From contig NC_009675.1 in assembly GCF_000017505.1 (NCBI RefSeq), forward strand, positions 1,922,001 to 1,986,000: a stretch of 64,000 bases of DNA, written 5' to 3'. This document shows, one piece after another, positions 31,393 to 40,096 of the stretch; the stretch's first letter is position 1; every line of letters begins with the position of its first letter. A program made the translations under genes and the position numbers. The notes beneath the pieces are model-generated. The model saw nothing but the letters and a program-made list of their open reading frames with translations. It was not told the DNA's origin and did not search any database. Source of the stretch: Anaeromyxobacter sp. Fw109-5 (GTDB lineage Bacteria > Myxococcota > Myxococcia > Myxococcales > Anaeromyxobacteraceae).

Positions 31393-31478
31393 GGCTGGCA
31401 CCCGCAGCGACGAACGCCGAGGCGTACTGCTTCCGTACGCCGCAGGCCCGAAGGAGCGAGGACGCCAGCCGCAGGCCC
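31393..31478. ncRNA. Candidate folded element or intergenic repeat between convergent genes
   Basis: In the 179-base gap after kefB-like and before the NYN gene, GGCTGGC (31393-31399) can pair with GCCAGCC (31464-31470). It encloses a 7-bp hairpin, GGCGTAC/GTACGCC, with a 7-base loop (31421-31441). GCCGCAGGCCCG occurs twice (31440 and 31469). Neither strand shows a T tract. The call is based on complementarity only. Confidence 0.3.
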
Positions 31479-31506
31479 GGGATCTTGCGCCGCGACGGTA
31501 CTCAGG

Positions 31507-32256
31507 TCAGGCAGCTGGAACGACGTACCACTGGCCCTTCGCCCCCTGCTCCAGCTTGAGCAGCCCCTCCTTCTCCATGGCCTCGAGGAGGCGGCTGAAC
31601 GAGGAGAAGCCGTGGTCCCGCTCGTCGAAGTCCGGCTCGCGCCGGACGATGGCGGCCTTGATGGCGGAGGGGTTCACGGGCGAGGTGGCGCGCCCCAGCA
31701 TGGCGGCCGCCGCCTCGCGCGCGACTTCGGGGACCACCTTCTCCTTCGCGGGCCGCTCCTTCTCCTTCGCGTCGGCGCGCTTCTTCCCGCCGGGCCGCAG
31801 GTAGATGAACTGGTCGCAGGCCTTCACGAAGAGCGGGCTCGTGGCCTCGCGGACCGCCATCCCGATGACGTTGCGGTCGTTCTCGCGCAGCTTGTAGGCG
31901 AGCGGGCAGAAGTCGGAGTCGCCGGAGGCGATCACGAACGTGTCGATGTGCTCGCGCAGGTAGGCGAGCTCGAGGGCGTCGATGACGAGCCGGACGTCGG
32001 CGCCGTTCTTGCCGGCCCGGGTGGAGGGGGGCACGTCCACGAGCTCGACGCCCTTGTCGTGGAGACGCTGGGTCGCCTCGGCGAAGCGGGTCCAGTCGGC
32101 GTACGCGCGGCGGAACACCACCTTGCCCTTCTCGAGCAGCGCGTCGAGCGCGGGCTGCAGGTCGAAGGTCTCGGCCGAGAGTCCGGTGCGGGTGACGAGG
32201 TTCTCGAAGTCGATGAACAGGGCGATGCGCTGGTCGTGGCTGGGGTCGCGCTTCAT
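31507..32256 (-). CDS. NYN-domain ribonuclease-like protein with C-terminal OST-HTH/LOTUS domain
   Basis: A 249-residue protein. Residues 10-150 are a NYN (PIN-like) domain: RIALFIDFENLV (Asp16), GKNGADVRLVIDALELAYL and IASGDSDFCPLAYKLREN, which give the acidic metal cluster for RNA cleavage, in the LabA/DUF88 style. A charged Lys/Glu linker (about 155-175) leads to residues 175-249, resembling an OST-HTH/LOTUS domain (IKAAIVRREPDFDERDHGFSSFSRLLEAMEKEGLLKLEQG), which in eukaryotes and bacteria binds RNA. The function in bacteria is poorly known, probably RNA turnover. The ATG at 32256 is a clean start; the gene is monocistronic. Confidence 0.88.
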   Translation of the reverse strand: MKRDPSHDQRIALFIDFENLVTRTGLSAETFDLQPALDALLEKGKVVFRRAYADWTRFAEATQRLHDKGVELVDVPPSTRAGKNGADVRLVIDALELAYLREHIDTFVIASGDSDFCPLAYKLRENDRNVIGMAVREATSPLFVKACDQFIYLRPGGKKRADAKEKERPAKEKVVPEVAREAAAAMLGRATSPVNPSAIKAAIVRREPDFDERDHGFSSFSRLLEAMEKEGLLKLEQGAKGQWYVVPAA

Positions 32257-32323
32257 GGAGTCTCCCGGGCCCGGCGCGGACCCGCGCGCGCACCCTCGCA
32301 GGGAAGGCCTGCCGGCGCAAGCG

Positions 32324-34234
32324 TCAAGGGCACGCGAGCCCCGCGCGCGCGAGCCCCGCGACGACCCACTCCCGGTCCTCGGGACGCCGCAGCGGGTTGA
32401 CGTGCAGCACCCAGCGGACCGGCTCGTCGGCGGCGAACGGCCGCCCCCGCACGATCCCCGCCCGGAACCGCTCGACGAACCGGCGCGCGTCGTCGCGGGC
32501 GCCTGCGTCGTCCCCGAGGTGCGCGCGGGCGACCGCGAGGAAGGCGCGCGTGTCCACGTGGCCGTCCGGCGCGCGCGCGAGGAGGTCGAGCGCCTCGCCC
32601 GGGCGGCGGGCGACGAGGTGGTTCGCGGCGACGCACGGCAGGTACCAGTCCGCGTGGAACGGGTTGAGCCGCCGCGCCGCCTCGCCCAGCGCGAGCCCGC
32701 GCTCGGGCTCGCCGAGGTAGGCGTACCCGACGGCGAGGTGCGCGAGCACGTCCGGCTCGTTCGGGTTGAGGGCGTGCGCGCGCGAGAGGTGCTCGGCGGC
32801 GCGTTCGAACTCCCTGCGGTACAGGAGGATCCGTCCGAGGATGCACTGGGTGACGGGGTCGTGGGGATCGCGGCGGATGGCCTCCGCCGCGTACTCGAAC
32901 GCCCTCCGCTCGGTCTCGTCCCAGCGATCCCACGCGGCGCAGCTCCAGTCGTTGAAGTGCGAGAGCGACAGCCCTGCCCACGCGCGCGCGTAGTCGCGAT
33001 CGCGCGCGAGCGCCTGCTCGAACAGCCGGCGCGCCTCGAGATCGCTCTCCGGGGACCCGCGCTTCAGGCACTGCATGCCGCGCAGCCAGAGGGCGTGCGC
33101 CTCCAGCGACTCGGGCGGGAGGCGCGCCGCGGCCCGCAGCTCGGCCTCGTCGATGCGGAGCGCCAGGGCGCCGGCCACGGCCTCGGCGACGCGGTCCTGC
33201 AGCGCGAACGCGTCCGCGAGGTCTCCCTCGAAGCGCTCCGACCAGAGCTGCGCGTCGCCCTGCGCCACGGCGAGCCGCGCCGCGACGCGCAGCCTGCCGC
33301 AGGCGGCGCGCACCGTCGCGACGAGGAGGTAGTCCACGCCCGCCGGGGCTTCCCGGCGGCCGGCGGCAGGCGCCACCACCCGCAGGGTTCGAAACCGGGA
33401 GAGGGCGCCGATCACGTCCTCCTGGAGGCCACGCGCGAACGCCTCGTGGGCGGGGTCGGCGGACAGGAGCTCGAACGGGAGCACCGCCAGCCCCGGCGTG
33501 CGGGTCGGCGACGGCTCGGCGCGCGGGGTCTCCCCCGCCAGCTCGCGGCGCAGCGTCTCGGTCTCCGGCGCGGGCGCGACCGACAGCTCGCGGCGCAGCG
33601 TCTCGCGGCAGCGCTCGTACTCGCGGAGCGCGCCGGCGCGATCGCCCCGGGCCGCGAGGGCGCGCATGCGCGCGCGCCAGCCTTCCTCGAAGGCGGGATC
33701 GATCGCCAGCGCGACCTCGGCGAGGGCGAGGACCTCGTCCCCCGCGACGCCGCGGGCGAGCGCCGCGCGGATCGCGGTGAGCATCCTCCGCTCGAGCACC
33801 GCGCGCTCCGACTCCACCCACGCGTCAAAGGTGTCCTCGACCGGGGGGAAGCCGGCGAGGAGCGGGCCGCGGTGAAGCGCGATCGCCTCCGCGAGGTCGC
33901 CCGTCCCCGCGATCGCCGCGCCGAGGCGCGCGACGTCCACCGAGACGCCGCGGGCGTCGAGCGACACGGCGTCGCCGCCCGCCGACGGGCCCGGCGCGCC
34001 GGCCTCCTCGAACGCCCGCCGGATGGCGGCCAGCGCCTGGCGGAGGCTCCCGCGTCCCTGCGCGTCGGGGCGATCCGGCCACAGCAGTCCGGCGAGCTGC
34101 GCGCGCGAGACCGGCTCGCCCGGCCGGAGGGCGAGGCGGGCGAGGAGCGCCTCGGTCTTGCGCGTGGGGAGCGATACACGACGGCCGTCCGCCGCGATCT
34201 CGAGCCCTCCGAGCAGCCGGATCTCGATCGCCAT
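32324..34234 (-). CDS. SARP/BTAD-type transcriptional regulator with TPR tail
   Basis: A 636-residue regulator. Residues 1-95 form an OmpR-type winged helix (EIRLLGGLEIAADGRRV, LPTRKTEALLARLAL, LWPDRPDAQGRGSLRQAL). Residues 100-245 are a bacterial activation (BTAD) domain (HRGPLLAGFPPVEDTFDAWV, REYERCRETLRREL). Residues 265-370 hold a TolB/FlgO-like segment (GLAVLPFELLSADPAHEAFARGLQED), and the remainder is TPR repeats to 600. The arrangement is typical of SARP-like activators and adenylate-cyclase-associated regulators. It is divergent from the TTC38-like gene 136 bases away, which it may control. The ligand or signal is unknown. Confidence 0.88.
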   Translation of the reverse strand: MAIEIRLLGGLEIAADGRRVSLPTRKTEALLARLALRPGEPVSRAQLAGLLWPDRPDAQGRGSLRQALAAIRRAFEEAGAPGPSAGGDAVSLDARGVSVDVARLGAAIAGTGDLAEAIALHRGPLLAGFPPVEDTFDAWVESERAVLERRMLTAIRAALARGVAGDEVLALAEVALAIDPAFEEGWRARMRALAARGDRAGALREYERCRETLRRELSVAPAPETETLRRELAGETPRAEPSPTRTPGLAVLPFELLSADPAHEAFARGLQEDVIGALSRFRTLRVVAPAAGRREAPAGVDYLLVATVRAACGRLRVAARLAVAQGDAQLWSERFEGDLADAFALQDRVAEAVAGALALRIDEAELRAAARLPPESLEAHALWLRGMQCLKRGSPESDLEARRLFEQALARDRDYARAWAGLSLSHFNDWSCAAWDRWDETERRAFEYAAEAIRRDPHDPVTQCILGRILLYRREFERAAEHLSRAHALNPNEPDVLAHLAVGYAYLGEPERGLALGEAARRLNPFHADWYLPCVAANHLVARRPGEALDLLARAPDGHVDTRAFLAVARAHLGDDAGARDDARRFVERFRAGIVRGRPFAADEPVRWVLHVNPLRRPEDREWVVAGLARAGLACP

Positions 34235-34370
34235 CTCCGTCTCCAGAGGGCAAGCCCATAACGCGGCGCGGTCGCGCGCCGATTTCCCGGCCGGGTCGCG
34301 CGCCGTTCACGCCGGCTTCACGGAGGCGCGCCATCCTCCGCTCGTACCCGCCGCCCGAAGGAGCCGAGCC

Positions 34371-35768
34371 ATGCCGATGCTGCGCGACACCCGAGGCCTC
34401 GAGGTCTCCACCCGCAACCCCAGGTCCCTGGAGGCGTACGAGCGCGCCTCCGACGAGCTCCACCGCTACTCCGGCAACCCGCTCGCCACGATCGACGCCG
34501 CCCTGGCCGAGGACCCGGGGTTCGCGCTCGGGCACTGCCTGAAGGCCGCGCTCGCCGTCGGGGCGACCGAGCGGCCGCTCGAGCCGATGCTCCGCGCGGC
34601 GGTGGAGGCCGCGGAGGCGCTCGCGGCGGGGGCGACGGAGCGTGAGCGCGCCCACGCCGCCGCGGCGCGGGCGTGGCTGGAGCGCGACTTCGACGGCGCG
34701 CTCGACCGGTACGCGCGCCTCGCCATCGACCACCCGCGCGACGCCCTCGCCGTCCAGATCGCGCACGTCCTCGCGTTCTACCTCGGCCGTCAGCTCGCCC
34801 TGCGGGACGTGGTCGCGCGCGCCCTGCACGCGTGGGACGAGCGGGTGCCCGGCTACGGCTACCTGCTGGGCATGTACGCGTTCGGCCTCGAGGAGAACGG
34901 CGACTACGCCCGCGCGGAGGAGGTCGGGCGCCGCGCCGTCGAGCTCGACCCGCGCGACGGCTGGGCCAGCCACGCCGTCGCGCACGTCATGGAGATGCAG
35001 ACGCGCCTGCCCGAGGGCATCGCCTGGCTGGAGCAGGGGAGCCGGGGCTGGGACCCGGACAACGCGTTCGCCTACCACAACATCTGGCACCTCGCGCTCT
35101 ACCACCTCGACCTGGGCGACGTGGGGCGCGTGCTCGACCTCTACGACACGCGCGTGCGCCCGCACCGCAGCGACGTGGTGCTGGAGCTCGTCGACGCGTC
35201 GGCGCTGCTCTGGCGGCTGCACCTCGGCGGCCACGGCGTGGGCGCGCGGTTCGAGGCGCTCGCCGACGACTGGCGGTCGCGGCTCGCCGACGACTACTAC
35301 GTGTTCAACGACGTCCACGCGCTCATGGCGTTCCTCGGCGCGCACCGCGAGGCCGACGCCGGAGCGCTCCTGGCCGCGGTCGAGCGGCGCGCCGGAGAGG
35401 CCGGGTCCAACGGCCGGATGGCGCGCGAGGTCGGGCTCCCCGCCTGCCGGGCCCTGGTCGCGTTCGACCGCGGTGATTTCCGGACGTGCGTGGACTTGCT
35501 CCTCCCGCTGCGCGACACGGCCGTCCGCTTCGGCGGCTCGAACGCGCAGCGCGACGTGCTCGCGCAGACGCTCATCGAGGCGGCCATGCGCGGCGGCGAC
35601 GCGGCGCTGGCGCGGGCGCTCGCCTCCGAGCGGGCGCGCCTGCGCCCGGGGAGCCCCGCGACCTGGGTGGTGCAGGCGCGGGCGCTCGATCTCGCGGGTG
35701 CGCCGGAGGAGGCGGCGAGCGCGCGCGACCGCGCGCTGCGGCTCCGGGCGCGGCTGCTCGCGGCGTAG
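34371..35768 (+). CDS. TTC38-like tetratricopeptide repeat protein
   Basis: A 465-residue all-helical protein of TPR type with the TTC38-family signatures SHAVAHVMEMQTRLPEGIAWL and AFAYHNIWHLALYHLDLG, normally shared by bacterial and eukaryotic TTC38 proteins. No signal peptide or catalytic motif is seen. The ATG at 34371 is preceded by AAGGAG. It is divergent from the SARP/TPR regulator, and both have TPR segments, so a regulated module is likely, but its biochemical role is unknown. The next gene lies 39 bases downstream. Confidence 0.85.
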   Translation: MPMLRDTRGLEVSTRNPRSLEAYERASDELHRYSGNPLATIDAALAEDPGFALGHCLKAALAVGATERPLEPMLRAAVEAAEALAAGATERERAHAAAARAWLERDFDGALDRYARLAIDHPRDALAVQIAHVLAFYLGRQLALRDVVARALHAWDERVPGYGYLLGMYAFGLEENGDYARAEEVGRRAVELDPRDGWASHAVAHVMEMQTRLPEGIAWLEQGSRGWDPDNAFAYHNIWHLALYHLDLGDVGRVLDLYDTRVRPHRSDVVLELVDASALLWRLHLGGHGVGARFEALADDWRSRLADDYYVFNDVHALMAFLGAHREADAGALLAAVERRAGEAGSNGRMAREVGLPACRALVAFDRGDFRTCVDLLLPLRDTAVRFGGSNAQRDVLAQTLIEAAMRGGDAALARALASERARLRPGSPATWVVQARALDLAGAPEEAASARDRALRLRARLLAA

Positions 35769-35807
35769 GGCTTGCCCGGGGGAGGGTGCGGACGGAGGAT
35801 GCGCCGC

Positions 35808-36890
35808 ATGGCCACGGACCTCACCCTCCGCCCGGACACCCTCGCCCTCCACGCCGACGCCGGTGTCGAGCGCACCTCCGACGTCGCGCCGCCCATCCAC
35901 GTCTCGACGACCTTCGCCGCCGGCGACGACGAGGGGCTCGTCTACGCCAGGCAGGACCAGCCGACGAGGCGCCGCCTCGAGGCGGTGCTCGGCGCGCTCG
36001 ACGGCGGCCACGCGGTGACGTTCGCGTCGGGGCAGGCCGCCGCCACGGCGGCGCTGCTGCACCTGCGGCCGCGCCGCGTCGCCATCGCGCCGGGCGGCTA
36101 CCACCTGACGCACGCCGCGATCGACGCGCTCGCGCCGTGCGGGATCGAGGAGGTCCCGCTCGACGCCGAGGTCGGCGCGGGCGACGTGGTCTGGCTGGAG
36201 ACGCCGAAGAACCCCACCTGCGAGCTGCAGGACATCGCGAGCCACGCCGCCCGGGCGCGCGCGGCCGGGGCCCGGCTCGTGGTGGACGGCACGTTCGCGA
36301 CGCCGGTGCTGCAGCAGCCCCTCGCGCTCGGCGCGGACCTCGTCTACCACTCGATGACGAAGTTCCTCGCCGGCCACTCCGACGCCCTCGGCGGCGTGCT
36401 GGTGGCGCGGGACCAGGCGCTCGCGGAGGGGCTCCGCGCGACGCGCACCGTGACCGGCGGCGTGCCCGGCGCGCTCGAGACCTGGCTCGTGCTGCGCGGC
36501 GTGCGCACCCTCGGCCTGCGCGTCCGCCAGCAGACCGCGAACGCCACCCGGCTCGCCGCGTTCCTCGAGCGTCGCGTCGCGCGCGTGTGGCACCCCTCGC
36601 TCCCGTCGCACCCCGGCCACGAGCTCGCGAAGCGGCAGATGCGCGGGCCGGGCCCGATCCTCTCGATCGAGCTCGGGAGCGAGGCGGCGGCCCGCGCCCT
36701 CCCGAGGGCGCTGCGGATCTTCCGGGACGCGACGTCGCTCGGCGGGGTGGAGTCCCTCGTCGAGTGGAGGCGGAAGCAGGACCCGCACGCCCCGCCTGCG
36801 CTCCTGCGGCTCGCCGTCGGGATAGAGGATCCGGACGACCTCGAGGGGGACCTCGCGCGGGCGCTCGAGGAGGTGGGCGGGGGCAGGTGA
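35808..36890 (+). CDS. Cys/Met metabolism PLP-dependent enzyme (cystathionine gamma-synthase/lyase family)
   Basis: A 360-residue fold-type I PLP enzyme. ALHADAGVERTSDVAPPIHVSTTF is the family N-terminus; YARQDQPTRRRLEAVLGALDGG follows, then TFASGQAAATAALL, the EVVWLETPKNPT-like motif (VVWLETPKNPTCEL), VVDGTFATPVLQQPLALGAD and the PLP Lys in VYHSMTKFLAGHSDALGG. It could be cystathionine gamma-synthase, gamma-lyase or methionine gamma-lyase; the few substrate-specific residues I can judge do not decide. It is slightly short (usual 380-400). ATG 35808 (MATDLTL) is preferred over ATG 35799 because GGAGG would abut the latter. It closely follows the TTC38-like gene (39 bases) and may be co-transcribed. 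Confidence 0.88.
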   Translation: MATDLTLRPDTLALHADAGVERTSDVAPPIHVSTTFAAGDDEGLVYARQDQPTRRRLEAVLGALDGGHAVTFASGQAAATAALLHLRPRRVAIAPGGYHLTHAAIDALAPCGIEEVPLDAEVGAGDVVWLETPKNPTCELQDIASHAARARAAGARLVVDGTFATPVLQQPLALGADLVYHSMTKFLAGHSDALGGVLVARDQALAEGLRATRTVTGGVPGALETWLVLRGVRTLGLRVRQQTANATRLAAFLERRVARVWHPSLPSHPGHELAKRQMRGPGPILSIELGSEAAARALPRALRIFRDATSLGGVESLVEWRRKQDPHAPPALLRLAVGIEDPDDLEGDLARALEEVGGGR

Positions 36891-36963
36891 GGGGTTCCTC
36901 GGAAACCGCCCGGCGCATGACAGGCCCCGGGGAGCGGCCATTCCCGGACGAGGGGCTGCTCCC

Positions 36964-36994
36964 CGCTCGTGGTGAGCCTGTCGAACCACGAGCG
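36964..36994. repeat. REP-like palindrome (copy B)
   Basis: A perfect 10-bp stem, CGCTCGTGGT/ACCACGAGCG, encloses loop GAGCCTGTCGA. It is the same family as copies A (9375-9450) and C (39984-40060), here as a single hairpin in the 256-base gap between the PLP enzyme and the Ig-like lipoprotein. Confidence 0.8.
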
Positions 36995-37146
36995 AGGTGG
37001 CCGTCGAGGTCCCGTCGCGATCCGGCGCTCTTCCACCGCCGGACGTCACGCAGCGTGTCCGTCGTTCCCGCGACTCGCGCGCTGGCTGGTGCGCACCTAC
37101 CTCTGCGAGCGAGCAGCCGTCCGTTCGCTCGCCCAGGGAGCAGCGC

Positions 37147-38097
37147 ATGTACCTCCAGCCCCGCCTCATCCGGGATGTCGCCTTCCTCACCCTCGCCGTC
37201 GCGACGCTGTCTGCGTGCAGTGGCGAGAACAGCCCCTCCTCGCAGGCGCGCCTCGCCGGGATCCAGGTCCTCCCGGCCAGCGCCGAGCCGATCCCGGTCC
37301 CGACGGGGCTCACGGTCCGCTTCACCGCGCTCGGCACGTTCTCGGACGGTACGAAGCGCGACGTGACCGGCGACGTGATCTGGAGCTCCTCGTCACCCGC
37401 CGTCGCGACCGTCTCGAACGCGCCGGGCGACTCCGGGACGGCCACCGCGGTCGCGCCGGGCACGGCGGAGATCGCGGCCGCCGATCCGAAGAGCGGCGTC
37501 ACCTCCTACGCGACGGTGCAGGTGCTGGAGGCGCAGGTGCAGGAGCTCGCGGTGGCGCCCGTCGCCCCGACGCTCCTCGTCGGGAGCACCCTGCAGATGC
37601 AAGCGAACGCGATCCTGACCGACGACACGGGAGCCGACCTCGCGGCGAGCGTGACCTGGACGTCGTCGGACCCGGCGGTCGCGACCGTGACCCCGAATGG
37701 GCTCGTCACGGCCGTGGCGGTCGGCACCGCCACCATCACCGCGGCCGACGCCATGACGGGGCTGTCGGACGGCACGCCCGTCTCGGTGACGGCGCTGCCC
37801 GCCGCCCTGTCGTTCCTCTCGCTCAGCCGGGGATCCGTGGTCGGCGGCGGGCCCGTGCAGATCACCGGGACGGTGATGCTGACCTCTCCCGCCACGGAGC
37901 TCGTGGTCGTGTCCCTGGCGAGCAGCGACGCGGCGGTCGTCTCGGTGCCCGACTCCGTCGTCCTGCCCGCCGGCGCGCAGAGCGCGAGCTTCGCGGTGAC
38001 CACCTCGGCCGTCGCTCGAAAGACCGCGGTGTTCCTCAGCGCTACGCGCGAGGACGTGAGCAAGACCGCGAAGCTGAACGTCCGCGTCGCCCGGTAG
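37147..38097 (+). CDS. Lipoprotein with bacterial Ig-like (BID_2) domains
   Basis: A 316-residue surface lipoprotein. The signal ends LAVATLSAC (Cys near residue 24). Two BID_2-like domains follow (about 35-125 and 128-215), each with TWTSSDPAVATVTPNGLVTAVAVGTATITA-type sequence (for example WSSSSPAVATVS, then VTWTSSDPAVATVTPNG). The third part (about 215-316) is another beta sandwich lacking the Ser-Asp-Pro motif. Ig-like repeats support adhesion, cell-surface binding or polysaccharide attachment. The ATG at 37147 has GGGAG upstream. It is a monocistronic gene between palindrome copy B and the convergent DTW gene. Confidence 0.85.
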   Translation: MYLQPRLIRDVAFLTLAVATLSACSGENSPSSQARLAGIQVLPASAEPIPVPTGLTVRFTALGTFSDGTKRDVTGDVIWSSSSPAVATVSNAPGDSGTATAVAPGTAEIAAADPKSGVTSYATVQVLEAQVQELAVAPVAPTLLVGSTLQMQANAILTDDTGADLAASVTWTSSDPAVATVTPNGLVTAVAVGTATITAADAMTGLSDGTPVSVTALPAALSFLSLSRGSVVGGGPVQITGTVMLTSPATELVVVSLASSDAAVVSVPDSVVLPAGAQSASFAVTTSAVARKTAVFLSATREDVSKTAKLNVRVAR

Positions 38098-38120
38098 CCG
38101 CGGGGTTCCGGCGGCTTCGG

Positions 38121-38735
38121 CTACTCGCTCGCGGCGAAGCGGCTCCCCGGCCGGTGGCGGGGGTTCCGCCGCTCCCCGCGCGCGCAGGCGAGCTGCTTCG
38201 CGACGCTCGCGCGGAACGCGTCGCCGAGCGGCGCGAACCGCTCCGGATCCCGCTCGAGCGCGCCGAGCGCGAGCGCGACCGCCTCGGCGGTGGAGAGGTG
38301 CTCCGGCCCCGGCTCGCGCCGCAGCGCGCCGTAGCCGCTCGCTGCTCCGGCGATCCCGACGCGCGGCAGCGCCGCGAGGGTCGGCGACGCGCGGAGCATC
38401 TTCTCGGCCTGCGCCCAGGTGCCATCCACGACGAGCAGGATCGGGGGCGGCGTCTCCCACGCCGTCGCGGGGACGGAGCCCTCGCCCGGGAACAGGAGGG
38501 CGGCGCCCGGGACGGCCGCCGCGGCGCGCACCGCGGGGTGCGCCTCGAAGGCGACGCCCCGGTGCAGCTCGCAGTTCTCGAGCGCGAGGCGGGTGAGCCA
38601 CGCGCTGCAGATGGCGAGCCGCGCCTCCCGCGGGTGCTGGAGCAGCACGACGCGGGTCCGCGAGGGGATGACCGGGAGCTCCGCGCAGACGCAGAAGTCG
38701 GTCGGGCGGAGGCAGCGGCGGCAGGAGGGACGCAT
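38121..38735 (-). CDS. DTW-domain protein (tRNA-uridine aminocarboxypropyltransferase family)
   Basis: A 204-residue protein with the hallmark DxTW motif as DGTWAQAEKML (about residues 105-115). The N-terminal cysteines PSCRRCLRPTDFCVCAELP suggest a zinc site, and RTRVVLLQHPREA is the typical DTW strand. Family members TapT/DTWD1/2 transfer the 3-amino-3-carboxypropyl group of SAM to uridine 47 or similar in tRNA. The ATG at 38735 was chosen next to the conserved Cys cluster. The gene is divergent from the nucleosidase by 156 bases. Confidence 0.9.
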   Translation of the reverse strand: MRPSCRRCLRPTDFCVCAELPVIPSRTRVVLLQHPREARLAICSAWLTRLALENCELHRGVAFEAHPAVRAAAAVPGAALLFPGEGSVPATAWETPPPILLVVDGTWAQAEKMLRASPTLAALPRVGIAGAASGYGALRREPGPEHLSTAEAVALALGALERDPERFAPLGDAFRASVAKQLACARGERRNPRHRPGSRFAASE

Positions 38736-38891
38736 CCGGGCGCGGGAGGAGACCACGAACGACCGCGCCGCGTCGAGCGCGGCGGGGAGGCGAGAGCGGC
38801 TACGGGCTCGAGGCTCCAGGGTTCGGAAACGGCGGACTGGTGAGCCTCTCCCGTGGCCCGTGGCCCGCACCCCGTCGTACCATGCGCGCCG

Positions 38892-39494
38892 ATGTCCGCT
38901 CGACGTCTGCTGCTCGCCGCCTTCCCGCCGGAGCTCGCCGGCCTCGACGCCGCCCCTCCCGACGGGTGGACGGTCGCCTGCACCGGCGTGGGGGCGATCG
39001 CCGCCGCGGTCGAGACGGCGCGGCTCCTCGCCCTGCACGGCCCGGAGCGCGTCCTCTTCGTCGGAACCTGCGGGGCGTACGACGCGCGGCTCGCGCCGGG
39101 CGACCTCCTCGCCGCCTCGGAGGCGATCGCGACCTCGCTCGAGGAGCGCGCCGGGCGCGCCTACCGGCCCGCGCTCGAGCGCACCCGTTGGCCGGCCACC
39201 TGGACGCTGCCGCTCCCCGCGCACGCCGTCGCCGCGCCGCCGGCGATCACCGTCACCGACGAGGGTGCGCGCGCCCTCGCGGAGCTCGCCGCGGCGGAGC
39301 ACCTCGAGCTCACCGGTGTCTTCGCCGCGTGCGCGGCCGCGTCCGTTCCGGTCGCCGCGGCGCTCGCGGTCGCGAACCGCGTCGGTCCCGCCGCGCACGC
39401 CGAATGGAAGGCGCGTCACGGCGAGGTGAGCCGCGCGCTGGTCGAGGCGCTGCGCGCGCGCGGCGTCCTCGGCGCCGAGGAGCTCCTCGAATGA
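38892..39494 (+). CDS. Phosphorylase-superfamily nucleosidase, possibly futalosine hydrolase
   Basis: A 200-residue member of the purine nucleoside phosphorylase/MTA-SAH nucleosidase superfamily: VACTGVGAIAAAVETARLL, then VLFVGTCGAYDARLAPGDLLAA, VTDEGARALAE and FAACAAASVPVAAALAVANRVGPAAHAEW. The last portion resembles futalosine hydrolase (MqnB) more than Pfs, and the organism type would need menaquinone, but no other mqn gene is in view. It could equally act on another nucleoside. The ATG at 38892 is preceded by no strong ribosome site. The stop overlaps the ybaK start by four bases (ATGA). Confidence 0.7.
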   Translation: MSARRLLLAAFPPELAGLDAAPPDGWTVACTGVGAIAAAVETARLLALHGPERVLFVGTCGAYDARLAPGDLLAASEAIATSLEERAGRAYRPALERTRWPATWTLPLPAHAVAAPPAITVTDEGARALAELAAAEHLELTGVFAACAAASVPVAAALAVANRVGPAAHAEWKARHGEVSRALVEALRARGVLGAEELLE

Positions 39495-39973
39495 GCAAGA
39501 CCCCGTCCACCCCCGCCACGCGCCTGCTGCGCCAGCACAAGGTGCCCTACACCGAGCACCCGTACCGCTACGAGGAGCACGGCGGGACGGCGGTGTCGGC
39601 GCGCGAGCTGGGCGTCGACGAGCACGCCGTGGTGAAGACGCTCGTCATGGAGGACGACGCCGGCGCCCCGCTCGTCGTGCTCATGCACGGCGATCGGGAG
39701 GTCTCCACGAAGGCCCTCGCGCGCCAGCTCGGCAGGAAGACCGTCCAGATCTGCAAGCCGGACGCCGCGCAGCGCCACAGCGGCTACCTCGTCGGCGGCA
39801 CGAGCCCGTTCGGCACGCGCAAGGCGATGCCGGTGCACGTCGAGCGGACCATCCTCGACCTGCCGAAGATTTACGTGAACGGCGGATCGCGCGGCTTCCT
39901 CGTGGGGATCGCGCCCGCCGATCTCGTGCGCGTCCTCTCGCCGGTGGCGGTGGACGTGGCGATCGAGGGGTGA
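39491..39973 (+). CDS. ybaK: Cys-tRNA(Pro)/Cys-tRNA(Cys) deacylase, YbaK/EbsC family
   Basis: A 160-residue free-standing editing domain. VVKTLVMEDDAGAPLVVLMHGDREVSTK holds the conserved catalytic Lys and Gly-Asp pocket, and GYLVGGTSPFGTRKAMPVHVERTILDLPKIYVNGGSRGFLVGI is the family core. YbaK removes cysteine misattached to prolyl-tRNA. It starts at ATG 39491 overlapping the nucleosidase stop. Length (E. coli 159) and pattern agree. Palindrome copy C and an insertion sequence follow. Confidence 0.94.
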   Translation: MSKTPSTPATRLLRQHKVPYTEHPYRYEEHGGTAVSARELGVDEHAVVKTLVMEDDAGAPLVVLMHGDREVSTKALARQLGRKTVQICKPDAAQRHSGYLVGGTSPFGTRKAMPVHVERTILDLPKIYVNGGSRGFLVGIAPADLVRVLSPVAVDVAIEG

Positions 39974-39983
39974 GGCCGATTCT

Positions 39984-40060
39984 GCTCGTGGTTCGACAGG
40001 CTCACCACGAGCGGGCAGGAGGTGCCGCTCGCCCTGAGTCGGCCACCACGTCGTCGAAGG
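39984..40060. repeat. REP-like palindromes (copy C), second one interrupted
   Basis: The first hairpin, GCTCGTGGT/ACCACGAGC around TCGACAGGCTC (39984-40012), is perfect. The following partner matches copy A's second hairpin on the left (CCGCTCGCCCTGAG, 40025-40038) and again at GTCGAAGG (40053-40060), with about 14 unrelated bases between. Confidence 0.75.
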
Positions 40061-40096
40061 CCCGCTTCAGCGGTCCGGGCCGACTCCCGCCTGTCG

